From assembly GCA_910579595.1 (NCBI GenBank), contig CAJTVM010000003.1, forward strand, positions 6,961-70,960: a DNA stretch of 64,000 nt. The letters run 5' to 3'. This DNA is from an uncultured Oscillospiraceae bacterium. GTDB taxonomy: Bacteria > Bacillota > Clostridia > Oscillospirales > Oscillospiraceae. The position numbers were made by a program, and so were the translations under genes. Of the stretch, positions 50,791 through 61,257 are shown one piece after another. The notes beneath the pieces were generated by a model. It worked only from the letters and a program-made list of their open reading frames with translations, did no database searches and was not told where the DNA came from. How positions within the stretch are numbered: position 1 is the stretch's first letter; every line of letters begins with the position of its first letter.

Positions 50791-53700
50791 TCACATCGTC
50801 AGGACGAAGTGGAAGATGATCGCCGCCTCCGCCCGGGTGATGGGATTGTGGGGATTCAGACGGCCGCTGGTAGAGCCGTTTACCGCCCCAAGCTGCACCA
50901 GGGCGCTCACCGCGTTTCTGGCGTAGTCGTTCACGGAACCGCCGTCAGAGAACTGGTTCAGCACAGAGGTGGACGCCGGCGCGATGTTCCAGCCCGCGGC
51001 GTTCAGCGCGTTGTAGATCATCAGCATACCGTCCTCCCTGGTGACCTCGCCGTTGGGGTTGAAGTAGCCGCCGCTGATAATGCCCAACCGCTTGGCGGTA
51101 GCAGCCGCCTGGGAATAGTAAGCGTTGAGGGGCACATCGGCAAAGCTGTATTCGTTGTTTCCGCTAAGCCGGAAGGCACGGCACAGCATGAGCACAAAAT
51201 CACACCGCTTGATGTGGCTGTTGGGGCTGAAGGTGGTGGCGGACGTCCCCTTCACCACGTTGTTCCGGTACAGGTAGTCCACCGACGGGGCCGCCCAGGT
51301 GTGGTAATACATATCGTTGAAGTAGGCGGAATTCCCGGTGCTGGTGATGTTGAACATGATGCGCCCGCTGACGGCCTGACCGCTGGTGCTCACGGCGGTA
51401 TAGCCCACGCCCACCTGGCCCGTGCACCGGCCCCTGGGGACGAAGCTGATTTGGTCAATGCCGGAGGTGCCGGAGGCATAGTACCGGGTGCCGGTAGTCA
51501 CCGGGGTTCCGGTACCCAGGCCCGAATAGTTGAGGCACAGCTTGCCGGCGGTGGTGTCGGGCAGGTTGTTGAAGGTGATGTAGGACAGGCTGCCGTTCAG
51601 CGCATTGCCCGCCGCGGAGGCCACCCGGGAGGAGGACAGCGCGATGGGGTTGGCAGTCGTGCCGGAGTAGGTAATCTCGCTGGAGACAGGGGGCGTCACC
51701 ACGATGGTCACCACGTCGCTGAAGGTGGCACCGCTCTCACTGGTCCCGGTGAAGGGGATTGTAAAAGTCCCGGTGTAGCCGGTGGCGGCCTGGAAATAGA
51801 TGTTCTCGATCAGGTTGGAGGTGCTGCTTCCTGAGCGCAGGAACCGGGTTCCGGTGGTCACGTTGTTGGGCGTGGAGCTGTTCCCACGGGTAAAGCGCAG
51901 ACTGCCCTGGCTGGTCCCGGGCAGACCATTAAACTGGATGGAGGCCAGGTTCCTGCCCAGCTTGGTGACGCACAGGGTGTTGAAATCACCGGCGTTGAAA
52001 TTCACCGACCTGCCGGTGAACACCGTGTAGCGCAGCCCGGTCTGCTCCGACGGGGTGGAGTTGGTTCCGCTGCCCAGGCTGATGTGAACGGTGCCGGTGA
52101 AGGTGTTCCCCCGGGTGGTGTACCCGGTGTAGGGGATGTCCACCCGGCCGGGGGTGGTGGTGGTGGGCACAAAAGCCACGCCGCTGATGGTGGGGGTGCC
52201 GTTGTAATTGTAGTCAGTGGTGGAGGACACCGTGCCGTCAAAATGGCTGAAGCCCTGATAATTGTAGAACAAGGTGCCTTGGTCGGCGGACGGCTGGGTG
52301 AAGCGCACATGGGACAGCGACTCGCCCATGGCCAGACGGCAGGCGGTGCTGAAGTCGGCGGGCCGGAAGTTGACCCAGCTGTCCTCCCGCACGGAATAGG
52401 AGATGTCCGAGGCGCTGGATCCGCTCCCGGTGTCGTTGGTGACGTTGATGGTCACCGTGCCGGAGATGCTCCGCCCAGAGGTATCCGCGCCCTTGTAGGG
52501 GATCCGCACGGTGCCCTGGTAGCCAGCGGCGGGCACAAAGGCCACGTCATCCAGGCTGGGGGTGCCGGTGCGGTAGTAGACGTCGCTGGAGGTCACCCGG
52601 TTCCCCGGCTGGCTGGAGCTGGTGTACTTGTAGTAGAGGGTGCCGGTGTTCTCCAGGGGCGGGGTGAAGGACACAGAACGGATATTGGAATGGATGCGGT
52701 TGAAGTCGGCGGCCAGGAAGTTGACCGGGGAGCCCGCCTTGCCGCCGTACATCACATCGCCGGTGCCGTTCACCGTGATGCGAATGACGCCGTTGACGGA
52801 CTGGTTATTGGTGGACCAGGCAGTGTAGCTGATCTCCGCCGTACCGCTGAAGGTGGTGCGGGGCACGAAGGAGAGATCGCTCACTGGGCGCTGGCCCTGT
52901 GGCGCGGTGCCGGGGTAATACCGGTCCTGGATGCCCACGCCCGCGCCGGTGTCGTCAGCGGAGAAGTGCTTGTCGTGGAGGATGCCCTGGTCTGTGGAGG
53001 AAACCGCCAGATTGGTGATATAGGACAGGCTCGCGTTGGTTTTGGTCTGGCAGGCGGACTGGATCCTGCTGATCAGATTGCTGAACTCGTAGGCCACACC
53101 GGGCTTGGTGGAGATGCCCTCAATGACGCCCGCAGTGTCCTTTGTCACCGTGACGTTGCAGATGGCGGTGTAGGTGCCCTTGGTGGCGGTGATGATGGCG
53201 GTGCCCTCGTGGCGGGCGGTGATGGTGGTGGTGCCGCTGTTCTTGTTGCTCACCGACACCACGGACGGGTCGCTGGAGATCCAGTCAACCGCCGGGTCGC
53301 CATTAAAGGCGGAGCCCAGTACCTGCCCCTCGATCTGCCGGTGCTGGCCCTCCATCAGGGTCAGAGAGGTGATGGGGGAGCTCGCGTCGTTCAAAATGGT
53401 AACGCCGGAGACAGTCACCTCGATCTCAGCGGGATCAATATTCCGGTCCTTGCCATTGTGATCCACCGGCACGGCGGTGATGGTAGTCTTGCCAGGGGCC
53501 ACCGCCGTGATCCGCGTCTGGAGGCCCTGGCCGCTGCCCACGGTGGCAATCGCGGGGTTCTTGCTCACCCAGTGGATGGGATCGGCGGGAGGATAGTCCC
53601 CGTTCGGGGTGAGAATGGCGGTAACATCGACATAATTGTTGCCGGTGTTTCGGAACGTATAGGTGTATTTATTGGTGCCCGCTTGATTGGAATCATAGTT

Positions 53701-55293
53701 AAACGCAAGGTTAATGAACTCGGCCTTATGGGTAACCGTCACAACGCAGATGGCCTGCACTCCGCCAAAGTCCGCCGTGGCAATGACAGCGGCCTGCCCC
53801 GCCCCTACGGCGGTTACCTTGCCCGTTTTTTCGTCTACCTTGATGATATTTTCGTCCGCATCGTTGGTGGACCATGTCACCGTTTTCACAGGAGTATTGG
53901 AGGGCAAGACGCTTTTCACCGTCAGCGTAAAGGAATCGTCCACGGGCATACTGTGGGTGGTTTCGCTCAGCGTGATGGACGTGACGGGGATCGAATTGCC
54001 ATCCAGGACGGTAATCTTGCTGGTGGCGGTCTTTGTCACTTTCCCGCCCCTTGCGTTCGTGAACACAGCCGTCGCCGTAATGGTGGCGGTACCGGCATTC
54101 ACGGCGGTGACCAGGCCATTTGCATCCACCGTGGCCACCCTTGTGTTGCTGGAACGGTACGTCACGACTGCGGTCGCGCTGTTTTCGCCGGTGGGGGTGG
54201 CGGTGAGCTGCGCCGTTTGTACCGGCGGGTTCGCCGCAAGGTTCAGCACCACATTGGCCGGGGTCATCGTCAGCGCGGACGCGGAATCCTTTACGGTTAC
54301 CACACAGCTGCTGGACAACCCGCTGCCATCCTTTGCCGTGGCGGTCACGGTAGCGCTGCCCGGTTTTTCAGCGGTGATTTCGCCGGTTTCCGCGTTCACC
54401 GTGACAGCGTCCCCGCTGGTGACTTGCCAGGAGAGCTGCTTGTTGGCGGCATTGGTGGGCAGAATGGTAATTTCCGAAGCCTTGAAGGTGTAGGTATCCC
54501 CGGCGGTCATTGTGAGCACAGGGGGCAGATGCAGATAAGTGATCAGTTTATCGGTATTTGCAACAATTCTCAAACTCCAAGTCTTGACAACAGTCCCTTT
54601 TAACGACATTGTGATGGAAACCGATCCCGAGTTGAGCAGCTGTATGGCTTTAATTTTTGCGTTGATGCTGGTGCCATTGCGTTCATGGGTGATTTCCAAA
54701 TAAGACGCGGGGTAGTCGAAGGTGATATCGTCATTTTCGAGAAACTCCGCAACGGCAGGATCTGTAATGCCAATATTCAGGTCAATTGTTTTGCCGACAG
54801 CCACAGGTCCGATCTCATCCGGCGCGGTAATGGGGGCGGCGTTACAATAGACATGACACGTAAGTGTTGGAAATTGAAGCATGGGGTCGCCATTGGAATC
54901 CAGACGGCTCACCTGGATAGTTCCGCCGGATACCGTCTGTGTCGCGGACACGTTCACTGTGATGGACTTGGTGGCGTCATTGTATATGTCGTCATTGACT
55001 GGAATCCTTTGCGTTCCGGCGTTTCCATTCACCGTAACGTTCGTGGAGGGCGCCAAAACCACAGTCTCGCCCTTGGCCACCCCTTTGATGACCAGCTCTT
55101 TGACGGAGGAGGTGCTCGCTAAAATAATCACCCGCTCAAGCTCCAGCGCTTGGGGTTCGGCCGGCGTCACGGTGCCGGTTCCGTCACCGCTGCCATCGCC
55201 AGGATCCGCCCACGCGGGGGTGACGCACAAGGATGCCGCTAAAATCCACGCCAGGGCCAAGGCGGACAGGCGGCGCAAAAATTGATGTTTCAT
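50791..55293 (-). CDS. Giant S-layer protein: Ig-like domains, five unknown repeats, three SLH domains
   Basis: The 1500-residue protein has a signal peptide (about 1-29), a long series of bacterial Ig-like (BIG_2) domains (visible units around VTVNAETGEITAEKPGSATV, ATVDANGLVTAVNAGTATIT, IKVDEKTGKVTAVGAGQAAV), then five diverged repeats of about 110 residues (about 720-1300) and three SLH repeats at the C-terminus (about 1310-1500). Each unknown repeat contains a GTLYY/GSLRF-like strand, a YYRTGT or RFLRSGS turn, a VAFVPAAGYQGT-like strand and a terminal GTVTI. It should be a surface fibre or adhesin. A hairpin follows its stop codon. Confidence 0.92.
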   Translation of the reverse strand: MKHQFLRRLSALALAWILAASLCVTPAWADPGDGSGDGTGTVTPAEPQALELERVIILASTSSVKELVIKGVAKGETVVLAPSTNVTVNGNAGTQRIPVNDDIYNDATKSITVNVSATQTVSGGTIQVSRLDSNGDPMLQFPTLTCHVYCNAAPITAPDEIGPVAVGKTIDLNIGITDPAVAEFLENDDITFDYPASYLEITHERNGTSINAKIKAIQLLNSGSVSITMSLKGTVVKTWSLRIVANTDKLITYLHLPPVLTMTAGDTYTFKASEITILPTNAANKQLSWQVTSGDAVTVNAETGEITAEKPGSATVTATAKDGSGLSSSCVVTVKDSASALTMTPANVVLNLAANPPVQTAQLTATPTGENSATAVVTYRSSNTRVATVDANGLVTAVNAGTATITATAVFTNARGGKVTKTATSKITVLDGNSIPVTSITLSETTHSMPVDDSFTLTVKSVLPSNTPVKTVTWSTNDADENIIKVDEKTGKVTAVGAGQAAVIATADFGGVQAICVVTVTHKAEFINLAFNYDSNQAGTNKYTYTFRNTGNNYVDVTAILTPNGDYPPADPIHWVSKNPAIATVGSGQGLQTRITAVAPGKTTITAVPVDHNGKDRNIDPAEIEVTVSGVTILNDASSPITSLTLMEGQHRQIEGQVLGSAFNGDPAVDWISSDPSVVSVSNKNSGTTTITARHEGTAIITATKGTYTAICNVTVTKDTAGVIEGISTKPGVAYEFSNLISRIQSACQTKTNASLSYITNLAVSSTDQGILHDKHFSADDTGAGVGIQDRYYPGTAPQGQRPVSDLSFVPRTTFSGTAEISYTAWSTNNQSVNGVIRITVNGTGDVMYGGKAGSPVNFLAADFNRIHSNIRSVSFTPPLENTGTLYYKYTSSSQPGNRVTSSDVYYRTGTPSLDDVAFVPAAGYQGTVRIPYKGADTSGRSISGTVTINVTNDTGSGSSASDISYSVREDSWVNFRPADFSTACRLAMGESLSHVRFTQPSADQGTLFYNYQGFSHFDGTVSSTTDYNYNGTPTISGVAFVPTTTTPGRVDIPYTGYTTRGNTFTGTVHISLGSGTNSTPSEQTGLRYTVFTGRSVNFNAGDFNTLCVTKLGRNLASIQFNGLPGTSQGSLRFTRGNSSTPNNVTTGTRFLRSGSSTSNLIENIYFQAATGYTGTFTIPFTGTSESGATFSDVVTIVVTPPVSSEITYSGTTANPIALSSSRVASAAGNALNGSLSYITFNNLPDTTAGKLCLNYSGLGTGTPVTTGTRYYASGTSGIDQISFVPRGRCTGQVGVGYTAVSTSGQAVSGRIMFNITSTGNSAYFNDMYYHTWAAPSVDYLYRNNVVKGTSATTFSPNSHIKRCDFVLMLCRAFRLSGNNEYSFADVPLNAYYSQAAATAKRLGIISGGYFNPNGEVTREDGMLMIYNALNAAGWNIAPASTSVLNQFSDGGSVNDYARNAVSALVQLGAVNGSTSGRLNPHNPITRAEAAIIFHFVLTM

Positions 55294-55333
55294 ATTCTCA
55301 CTGCTCCTTTGCGGGGAAGTCGTTTCAAGTGAT

Positions 55334-55361
55334 GGGAGCGGGCGGGGGTCCGCCCGCTCCC
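55334..55361. terminator. Hairpin between the two giant SLH genes
   Basis: GGGAGCGGGCGG (55334-55345) pairs perfectly with CCGCCCGCTCCC (55350-55361), 19 bp after the stop codon of the upstream SLH gene. There is no T-tract. Confidence 0.65.
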
Positions 55362-55379
55362 GGGATCATGATTTGTAGT

Positions 55380-58300
55380 TTAGGTTCCCGGCACTCCGTT
55401 GATGGTATAGCTGAAGGTTCTCTCGGCTACAGGTGCGGATGGATTGTCACAACGGATGTTAACCACATAGACCTGGCAGGGTGTTCCCCAACGGTTGCAG
55501 GCATTGTTGACCGTAACCGAAATCGCGGCGGACGGGCAATCCGTTACGCTAAGCTCAATGGTCGGGCCTGTGGGTGTGTTGCTGCCATCAGCCGCGATCT
55601 CCGCGAACGTTGAACGGACAATCCCGCCAAGTCCCGCGTACGAGGTACCAGCAATATTCCCAGTCGTCTTGCTCTGCGCAAGCGGCGTGCGCTGATTATT
55701 GTAAAGGTTTTTGTCGAAGTTAAGCAAAATCGAACCTTGTATCGTGTTGTTGGCATCATAGTAAAGCCCCAGGGAAGCAGAGGTCAGAATGGGCGGCGCG
55801 TCGTCCATGACCTGGAGCGGATAGGTGGCACGGAACCCGGTAGCCGCGTCGGAACCGCCCCTTGCGTACGCAAGGCACATATACTCCGTATCCGGCTGCA
55901 AATTTTGGTCGGAGAAACGCAAGGGAAGTTTCCCTTCGGTGGCGTTCCCCGTGACAGAAACCGTCTGTGTCTGGGTATACGCCTTGACTACCGTGGGCGC
56001 GCTGGTAGTCTCGATCAACTGGCGCACAGTACGCTTGATGTCGTCATTGGCAAAGTAGTCGAACACGGAGCAGCCGCCGCCCGCATCGTAATCCTCAAAC
56101 AGGGCGTCCCGTACCAAATAATCGCTGCCTTTGTTCAGGGCCGCAAACGAGGAACTCAAACCGTCCTTTACATACTGCGCAAAGAGCGCTTTACCGTTAT
56201 TTGCGGTTGCATCGTTCAGCAGGACACTAAAGTTCCCCTGATCCAAGCCGGTTTCCACCAGCAGCACGGAGCGCACGTCGGAGGTGCGATCCACGATGGC
56301 GTCCACCGAGGTGGCGCTGGTGCCCTGCAGTTTCAGGATGGGCCGATCAGGCATACTCGTGGTAAAGCGGTAGCAGTAGATGCTATCCGCGTAGACGGCG
56401 GACACGCCCCGGGTCAGCAGGCAGACCAGGTATACCTTGTTGGACTCCAGCTTCCCGTTCAGGTCGATGGTAGCCCGAGTATAGGCGGGAACGCTGGCCG
56501 TGGTGCCCTTAAACACGTTGGCAAATGTTTGGCTGTTGATGAAGGAGTCCCTGACGGGCGTTGTAACCGGATACCTGTTATCCACCGTCTCCGATACCTT
56601 GATGCCCTCATTGCCCTCGGCGCCGCCGCCGGTCATACGGGGCACATCGCCCAAGACAGGAACGATGTTGCCTGTCTGAAACACATCCATAGCGGCGATG
56701 TAATTCGTTCCCACCTTCTGGAGGTCGGTTTCCGACAGCTCCACATCAGCGCTCAAATCGGTTGTGACTCCATTTTCCGTCTTTTGCAGGTTGCTCAGGG
56801 GGATCACCAGATAGTAGACCTGACCCGGGCTGTTCAGCGTCATGCTGATCTCCGCGCCCACGTCGTGGATCTCCACGGTGGGCCGGCCGTTGATCTCCGG
56901 CGGCCTGCTGTCCGTAAAGAGCTTGGTCATGGTGAAGGGGTCGGGGGTGCCCACGGAGGAAACGCCCAGTCCCAGCGCCTTGTCGTAATCCGTCTGGGTA
57001 CTGCCGTTGATCACCTGGTTGGACAGCACGCTCTGCGTCCCCGCCACAATGGAGGCGCGGATGGACACCGTCCGGTTCCAGGCGTTGAAGCTGGTATCGC
57101 CCTCCAGCGCGTCAATGTGGATGGCATACTCATGGACGCCATACTGCGTGTCCATGTCCTTCAAGGCATCATAACTGGGCGTGGGATTCGCCGTACCCGA
57201 AATCCACTTGCCGACGCTCCGGTAGGTGAAGCCCTCGCTCTGGTCCGCAAGGATTTCCATCTGTCCCAACCGGGTCCATGCTCCGTTGTTTGCGTCCGTC
57301 TTGGGCCGGCGGTACAGGGTAAACTTCATGGAGGTGTCGGTCCAGATCAGCAGATCCCAGCGGGTGCGCTCGTCCTTCACCTCGTCCACGCCTTCCGGAT
57401 CCGCGATGAAATGGTAGTCGATGCGGCTGTCCTTGTTGGTGCCGCTGTCGTCCAATGTTCCGCTCGCCACGCTGCCGATGGTCAGCTCGTCACCGGGGGT
57501 GAGGATCACCTGGGCAAAGGCGGTGGTAAACTTCACGTCGCAGGGAGTGGGGTCCAAAGCGTTGCCGATGATAGCCAGATCCCAGATGTTGGTCAGGTGG
57601 AAGTAGTAAGACTCCCCGCTTCCCAGATTCAGCGCGGCGGGATGCTCAATGCCGTTCCGATCGGTGGTCGTCGAGCCGCGCAGGAGGATCTCCACCCGCC
57701 CGGTGCCGTCGTCCAGCATGGACACCTCAGCGTTGCGCCAGTCGATGACCCAGTTTCTGGCGTTCGGATCGTCCGGATCTTCCGGATCCCAAGTACGCAC
57801 ATCCACCGCCTCGTGCTTTCCGTCGGGGGTGCCGCTGTACATGGTGAGGTAGGTATCCAGCATCTCGCCGAATGCTTTTCTCGCCGCGTTGTACGCGCTC
57901 TCGGCTTCCTTTTTCTCATCGCTCGTATCGCTGGAAGCAAAGCCGCCAAGCGTATTCTTCAGATCCACCAGTTTATTGTACTCGGTGTAGAAGATATTCT
58001 GTCCCTTGGTCGTGCCGCCCTTGACGCTCTCGGAGAAGATCAGACGGATGTCGGCATTCACCCGGGGATTCTCAGTTGACGGGACCAGGCTGCCGTCCGC
58101 GTTGGTAAAGGTCGCCGTCACGGTGGGAGGGATGTTGTCCTCGGTGTGCACCCGCAGGGCCTTGATCTGGGTGGACAGGTTGCCGGTATCGGTGGCCTTG
58201 TCGTTTGCCATATAGTACAGCACATAGGACGAGGTCGTGGTGGGCAGGTTGGTGATGTTCAGCGGGGAAGACGTGCTGCTGCCGCTGGCAATGGCCCCCG

Positions 58301-60554
58301 TGCCGCTCATCAGCCGGACCTTGGCGGCCAGCAGCGCGGCATCGTCCTTGAACTTCAGCGTGGTGTGATCCTCGTCAACCCCGGTGTTTTCCTCGGTCCA
58401 ATCCAGCAGCCGCTTGGCGAGATGGTCGCCCTCGGTGACAATGGCCCATACCAGGTCGGCGGGCTCGTCAATGGTATAGCTCACACGGATGGAGTTTGGC
58501 GTCTCGCCGACCTGCCGGATATCGGTGACGGTGGGCGGCGTCTCATCCGGCGTGCTGAAGTTCACGGCCACCACGGCGGAACTCTTGGCCCCGTCGTAAT
58601 CGGTGAGCCACAGGTAGAGCACGTAATCGGTCTGCTCGTCCAGACGGACGGAGTTGACATTAATGGGCGTGGTGACGTTCTTGGTCACGCTCTGGGAGCC
58701 GTAGCCCAGGTTGCCCTGAATCGCGGCGGCCTTGAACTCCGCGGGGGTGGGGGCGGTGCTTCCGGCGGGCAGCAGGGCATAGTAGAGCTGGCAGCTCTTG
58801 TTGGTCATCACCGTGACCTGGGCCTGGTCGCAGGTCACCTTGGACATAACGGGATAGCCCTGGGCAAAGGCGGGCACCGTATCGTCCGGGGTGGTGAAGG
58901 ATGTAACCTTGAGGGGGCTGCGCTGCTCACGCCCGTCCACCAGCATGGCGGTGACGTAGTAGGATCCGTCCTTGGTCAGGCCGGTGACCTCCGCTGTGTA
59001 ATCCGTATTGGCGGCGGTAGCGGTGACGGTGCCGGACTGGATGATCTTGCCGCCGTAGACGGGGGGCTCCAGCAGATCGTCTTCGCTCACCGAGCCGTCG
59101 GCCACGGCGGAAATGGCCCAGTAGACGGTGCCCGGCTTATTGGTGCGGAACACCAGGGTGGCGGAGGCGGGCGCGATGTTCTTCACCGCCGGATAGCCCG
59201 CCAGCAGCTTGGGATCGTTGGAGGTTTCCGTCGCCTGGGAGCTGTTCATGGTTTCGCCGTTGATATCGGCCTCCAGGCCCGGGCGGATCTCGACCTTGTC
59301 GGGCAGCTGCTCCACGGTGGAGCCCGCCGCGCCCACGTTCAGCTTGCCGATGTCGCCCTTGCCGATGACATTGGCGCCGGCGTCCAGGTTCAGATCGTCC
59401 ACCCGGGCGTCCTCGTCCACCAGGACGGTGGATCCGGTGGCTTTCTCATCCACGGTGACCTTATCGGCCGAACCCTGGACCACCTCCAGCCGGGAGTCGG
59501 GGGTCTGGTTCCAGACCTCCTTGACGCTGCCGGCCACCTGCAGCAGGCTGCCGCCGTCCTGGATGATCTTCCACAGGCCGTAGCCGGACAGGGAGGAATC
59601 GTCCACATAGGCGTTGGTGCGCACGGAAACCGTGGGGATATTGGTATTGCCCTCGGCGCGGATGGTGACAAACTGGCTGCTGATGCTGTCCACCGTCATG
59701 CCGTCGGCCTCTACGTTGCGCATGATGATACTGCTGTCGCTGGAGTTGCTCTCGCCGCCGCCGCTGACAATGATCTCGCCCAGCACGGTGACGTTCTCCA
59801 GCAGCACCTCGCCCAGGTCAATGCCGCCGGTGAGGTACAGGTTGCCCACGATGACGCCATCGCGCAGCTTCACGCCGGAGGTGTTCACCGTGACGTTTCC
59901 GTACACATTGCCCAGGGCATGGTCGCCCGGGGTCTGGATGGGCGTGCCCAGGGAGCGCACCAGCATGGCGGCCACTTCGCCCCGGGTGATGTTCCGCTTG
60001 GGCTGGAAGGATCCGTCGCTGTAGCCGCTGAGAATCCCACTCTCGGTAGCGGCGCCCACCAGGCCCCGGCTCCACTCGCTGAGGGTGCGGCTGTCGGAGA
60101 AGCCCAGGGTTTCGCCCACGGTCTCCTGCATCATCATATTCCGGGCCAGCAGCACGGCGGCCTCCTCCCGGGTGAGGGTCTTCCTGGGGGAGGCGGTGGT
60201 GGCGGAGGTGCCCTTGAAATAGCCGATGTTGTAAGCGATGTCAATATCGTCGCTGTACCAGTCGGTAGAGCGCACATCGGTAAAGGGGTGTCCGCCCCGG
60301 TTGGTGTAGCCGTAGGCACGGTTCATCATGGTGACAAATTCCGCGCGGGTGATGGCGTTGCCCAGGTTCAGGTTCCCGCTGATGTCGCCGCGCATAATGC
60401 CCCAGTCCACCAGCTGCTGTGCGTAGGAATCAGCCCAGTGGGCCCCGGCGGGGGTGATGAGCCCCGCCGGCAGCAGCCCCAGCATCAGTGCCAGGCACAG
60501 CACACCGGAAATCAGCCTGCGCAGCATTGCCCCATGTGTACGTTCATTGCTCAT
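55380..60554 (-). CDS. Giant S-layer protein with N-terminal SLH domains and beta-helix/fibronectin-like modules
   Basis: The 1724-residue protein has a signal peptide (about 1-38), three SLH repeats at the N-terminus (about 39-215; SYAQQLVDWGIMRGDISGNL, NRGGHPFTDV, ESGILSGYSDGSFQP), then a beta-helix-like region (about 220-440) of short stacked strands (NVYGNVTVNTSGVKLRDGVI, VLLENVTVLGEIIV). Several fibronectin-like modules follow (from about 450), opening with YPAVKNIAPASATLVFRTNK and sharing TNKPGTVYWA/TNKSCQLYYA motifs, then a long unique region to 1724. It should form an outer-layer fibre. The SLH end is opposite to its neighbour's, an unusual pairing. Confidence 0.92.
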   Translation of the reverse strand: MSNERTHGAMLRRLISGVLCLALMLGLLPAGLITPAGAHWADSYAQQLVDWGIMRGDISGNLNLGNAITRAEFVTMMNRAYGYTNRGGHPFTDVRSTDWYSDDIDIAYNIGYFKGTSATTASPRKTLTREEAAVLLARNMMMQETVGETLGFSDSRTLSEWSRGLVGAATESGILSGYSDGSFQPKRNITRGEVAAMLVRSLGTPIQTPGDHALGNVYGNVTVNTSGVKLRDGVIVGNLYLTGGIDLGEVLLENVTVLGEIIVSGGGESNSSDSSIIMRNVEADGMTVDSISSQFVTIRAEGNTNIPTVSVRTNAYVDDSSLSGYGLWKIIQDGGSLLQVAGSVKEVWNQTPDSRLEVVQGSADKVTVDEKATGSTVLVDEDARVDDLNLDAGANVIGKGDIGKLNVGAAGSTVEQLPDKVEIRPGLEADINGETMNSSQATETSNDPKLLAGYPAVKNIAPASATLVFRTNKPGTVYWAISAVADGSVSEDDLLEPPVYGGKIIQSGTVTATAANTDYTAEVTGLTKDGSYYVTAMLVDGREQRSPLKVTSFTTPDDTVPAFAQGYPVMSKVTCDQAQVTVMTNKSCQLYYALLPAGSTAPTPAEFKAAAIQGNLGYGSQSVTKNVTTPINVNSVRLDEQTDYVLYLWLTDYDGAKSSAVVAVNFSTPDETPPTVTDIRQVGETPNSIRVSYTIDEPADLVWAIVTEGDHLAKRLLDWTEENTGVDEDHTTLKFKDDAALLAAKVRLMSGTGAIASGSSTSSPLNITNLPTTTSSYVLYYMANDKATDTGNLSTQIKALRVHTEDNIPPTVTATFTNADGSLVPSTENPRVNADIRLIFSESVKGGTTKGQNIFYTEYNKLVDLKNTLGGFASSDTSDEKKEAESAYNAARKAFGEMLDTYLTMYSGTPDGKHEAVDVRTWDPEDPDDPNARNWVIDWRNAEVSMLDDGTGRVEILLRGSTTTDRNGIEHPAALNLGSGESYYFHLTNIWDLAIIGNALDPTPCDVKFTTAFAQVILTPGDELTIGSVASGTLDDSGTNKDSRIDYHFIADPEGVDEVKDERTRWDLLIWTDTSMKFTLYRRPKTDANNGAWTRLGQMEILADQSEGFTYRSVGKWISGTANPTPSYDALKDMDTQYGVHEYAIHIDALEGDTSFNAWNRTVSIRASIVAGTQSVLSNQVINGSTQTDYDKALGLGVSSVGTPDPFTMTKLFTDSRPPEINGRPTVEIHDVGAEISMTLNSPGQVYYLVIPLSNLQKTENGVTTDLSADVELSETDLQKVGTNYIAAMDVFQTGNIVPVLGDVPRMTGGGAEGNEGIKVSETVDNRYPVTTPVRDSFINSQTFANVFKGTTASVPAYTRATIDLNGKLESNKVYLVCLLTRGVSAVYADSIYCYRFTTSMPDRPILKLQGTSATSVDAIVDRTSDVRSVLLVETGLDQGNFSVLLNDATANNGKALFAQYVKDGLSSSFAALNKGSDYLVRDALFEDYDAGGGCSVFDYFANDDIKRTVRQLIETTSAPTVVKAYTQTQTVSVTGNATEGKLPLRFSDQNLQPDTEYMCLAYARGGSDAATGFRATYPLQVMDDAPPILTSASLGLYYDANNTIQGSILLNFDKNLYNNQRTPLAQSKTTGNIAGTSYAGLGGIVRSTFAEIAADGSNTPTGPTIELSVTDCPSAAISVTVNNACNRWGTPCQVYVVNIRCDNPSAPVAERTFSYTINGVPGT

Positions 60555-60640
60555 GTGATGTGACCTTTCCTTTCTGATCCGCCTGAAGCGCGGCGGACCT
60601 GTCCGTTTGCGTTGGGGTTTGTATATCGATACCGGACGGC

Positions 60641-61246
60641 CTACCTGAACCGCCCGGACAGCTGGAGGTTGAACACCGACTCACGCAGCAGCGTCTCCTC
60701 GTCCTCGCAGAGATCGACGAATTTCGCGGCGTACATAATGGATCCGCCCTGATTGGAGGGCCGCATACGCAGGATCTCCCCCACGACCACCAGCGGCTGG
60801 CTGGTCACGGTAACCACCACCTCGAACCGCTCCCCGATCTGGAGGCTCTGGTCGGTAAAGAAGGCGATGCCGCCGCAGCTGAGATCGTGGCTCTCCACCG
60901 ACCGCCTGCCGGGCCAGCCCCCGGTCACGGGATAGATAAAGCTCTTGAAGCGGACGGGCACCCGGAGATTTTTCCGCATATCGTTTCCGTTGGTGGCGCT
61001 TTTGCGCACCTCCAGCTGGATCATATCGTTGCGGCTGCGCACCAGCGTCCCCTCATAGGACGGGCTGGCGTCCGTGATGGCCATCAGCTTGAACTGCTTA
61101 TGCTCCAGCACCAGATCGATCTTGTCGTCCTGCACCACCAGCTGCCACAGGTTCCCGCTGATGGACGCCGGGCCCTGGGGCCTGGCCTGGGCCAAGGGGA
61201 TGCCCCCGCTGTCCAGCAGCAGATATAAGTTTTGCTCCTGTCCCAT
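60641..61246 (-). CDS. PilZ-domain c-di-GMP receptor
   Basis: AGGAGG precedes the ATG at 61244-61246. The 201-residue protein has an N-terminal beta-domain (about 5-85) of the type found in PilZN/YcgR proteins and a C-terminal PilZ domain with RKNLR (91-95) and DLSCGG (121-126), the complete binding signature for c-di-GMP. It is encoded 11 bp after the YlqH-like gene, in the same operon, and 86 bp before the giant SLH gene. It may couple c-di-GMP to export or surface structure. Confidence 0.9.
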   Translation of the reverse strand: MGQEQNLYLLLDSGGIPLAQARPQGPASISGNLWQLVVQDDKIDLVLEHKQFKLMAITDASPSYEGTLVRSRNDMIQLEVRKSATNGNDMRKNLRVPVRFKSFIYPVTGGWPGRRSVESHDLSCGGIAFFTDQSLQIGERFEVVVTVTSQPLVVVGEILRMRPSNQGGSIMYAAKFVDLCEDEETLLRESVFNLQLSGRFR

Positions 61247-61257
61247 TCCTGTTCCTC

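Noticed and set aside
52084..54603. Plus-strand frame of 839 codons opposite the Ig-like S-layer gene
   Set aside because: Caused by the repetitive GC-rich Ig-like coding sequence on the other strand; no independent support.
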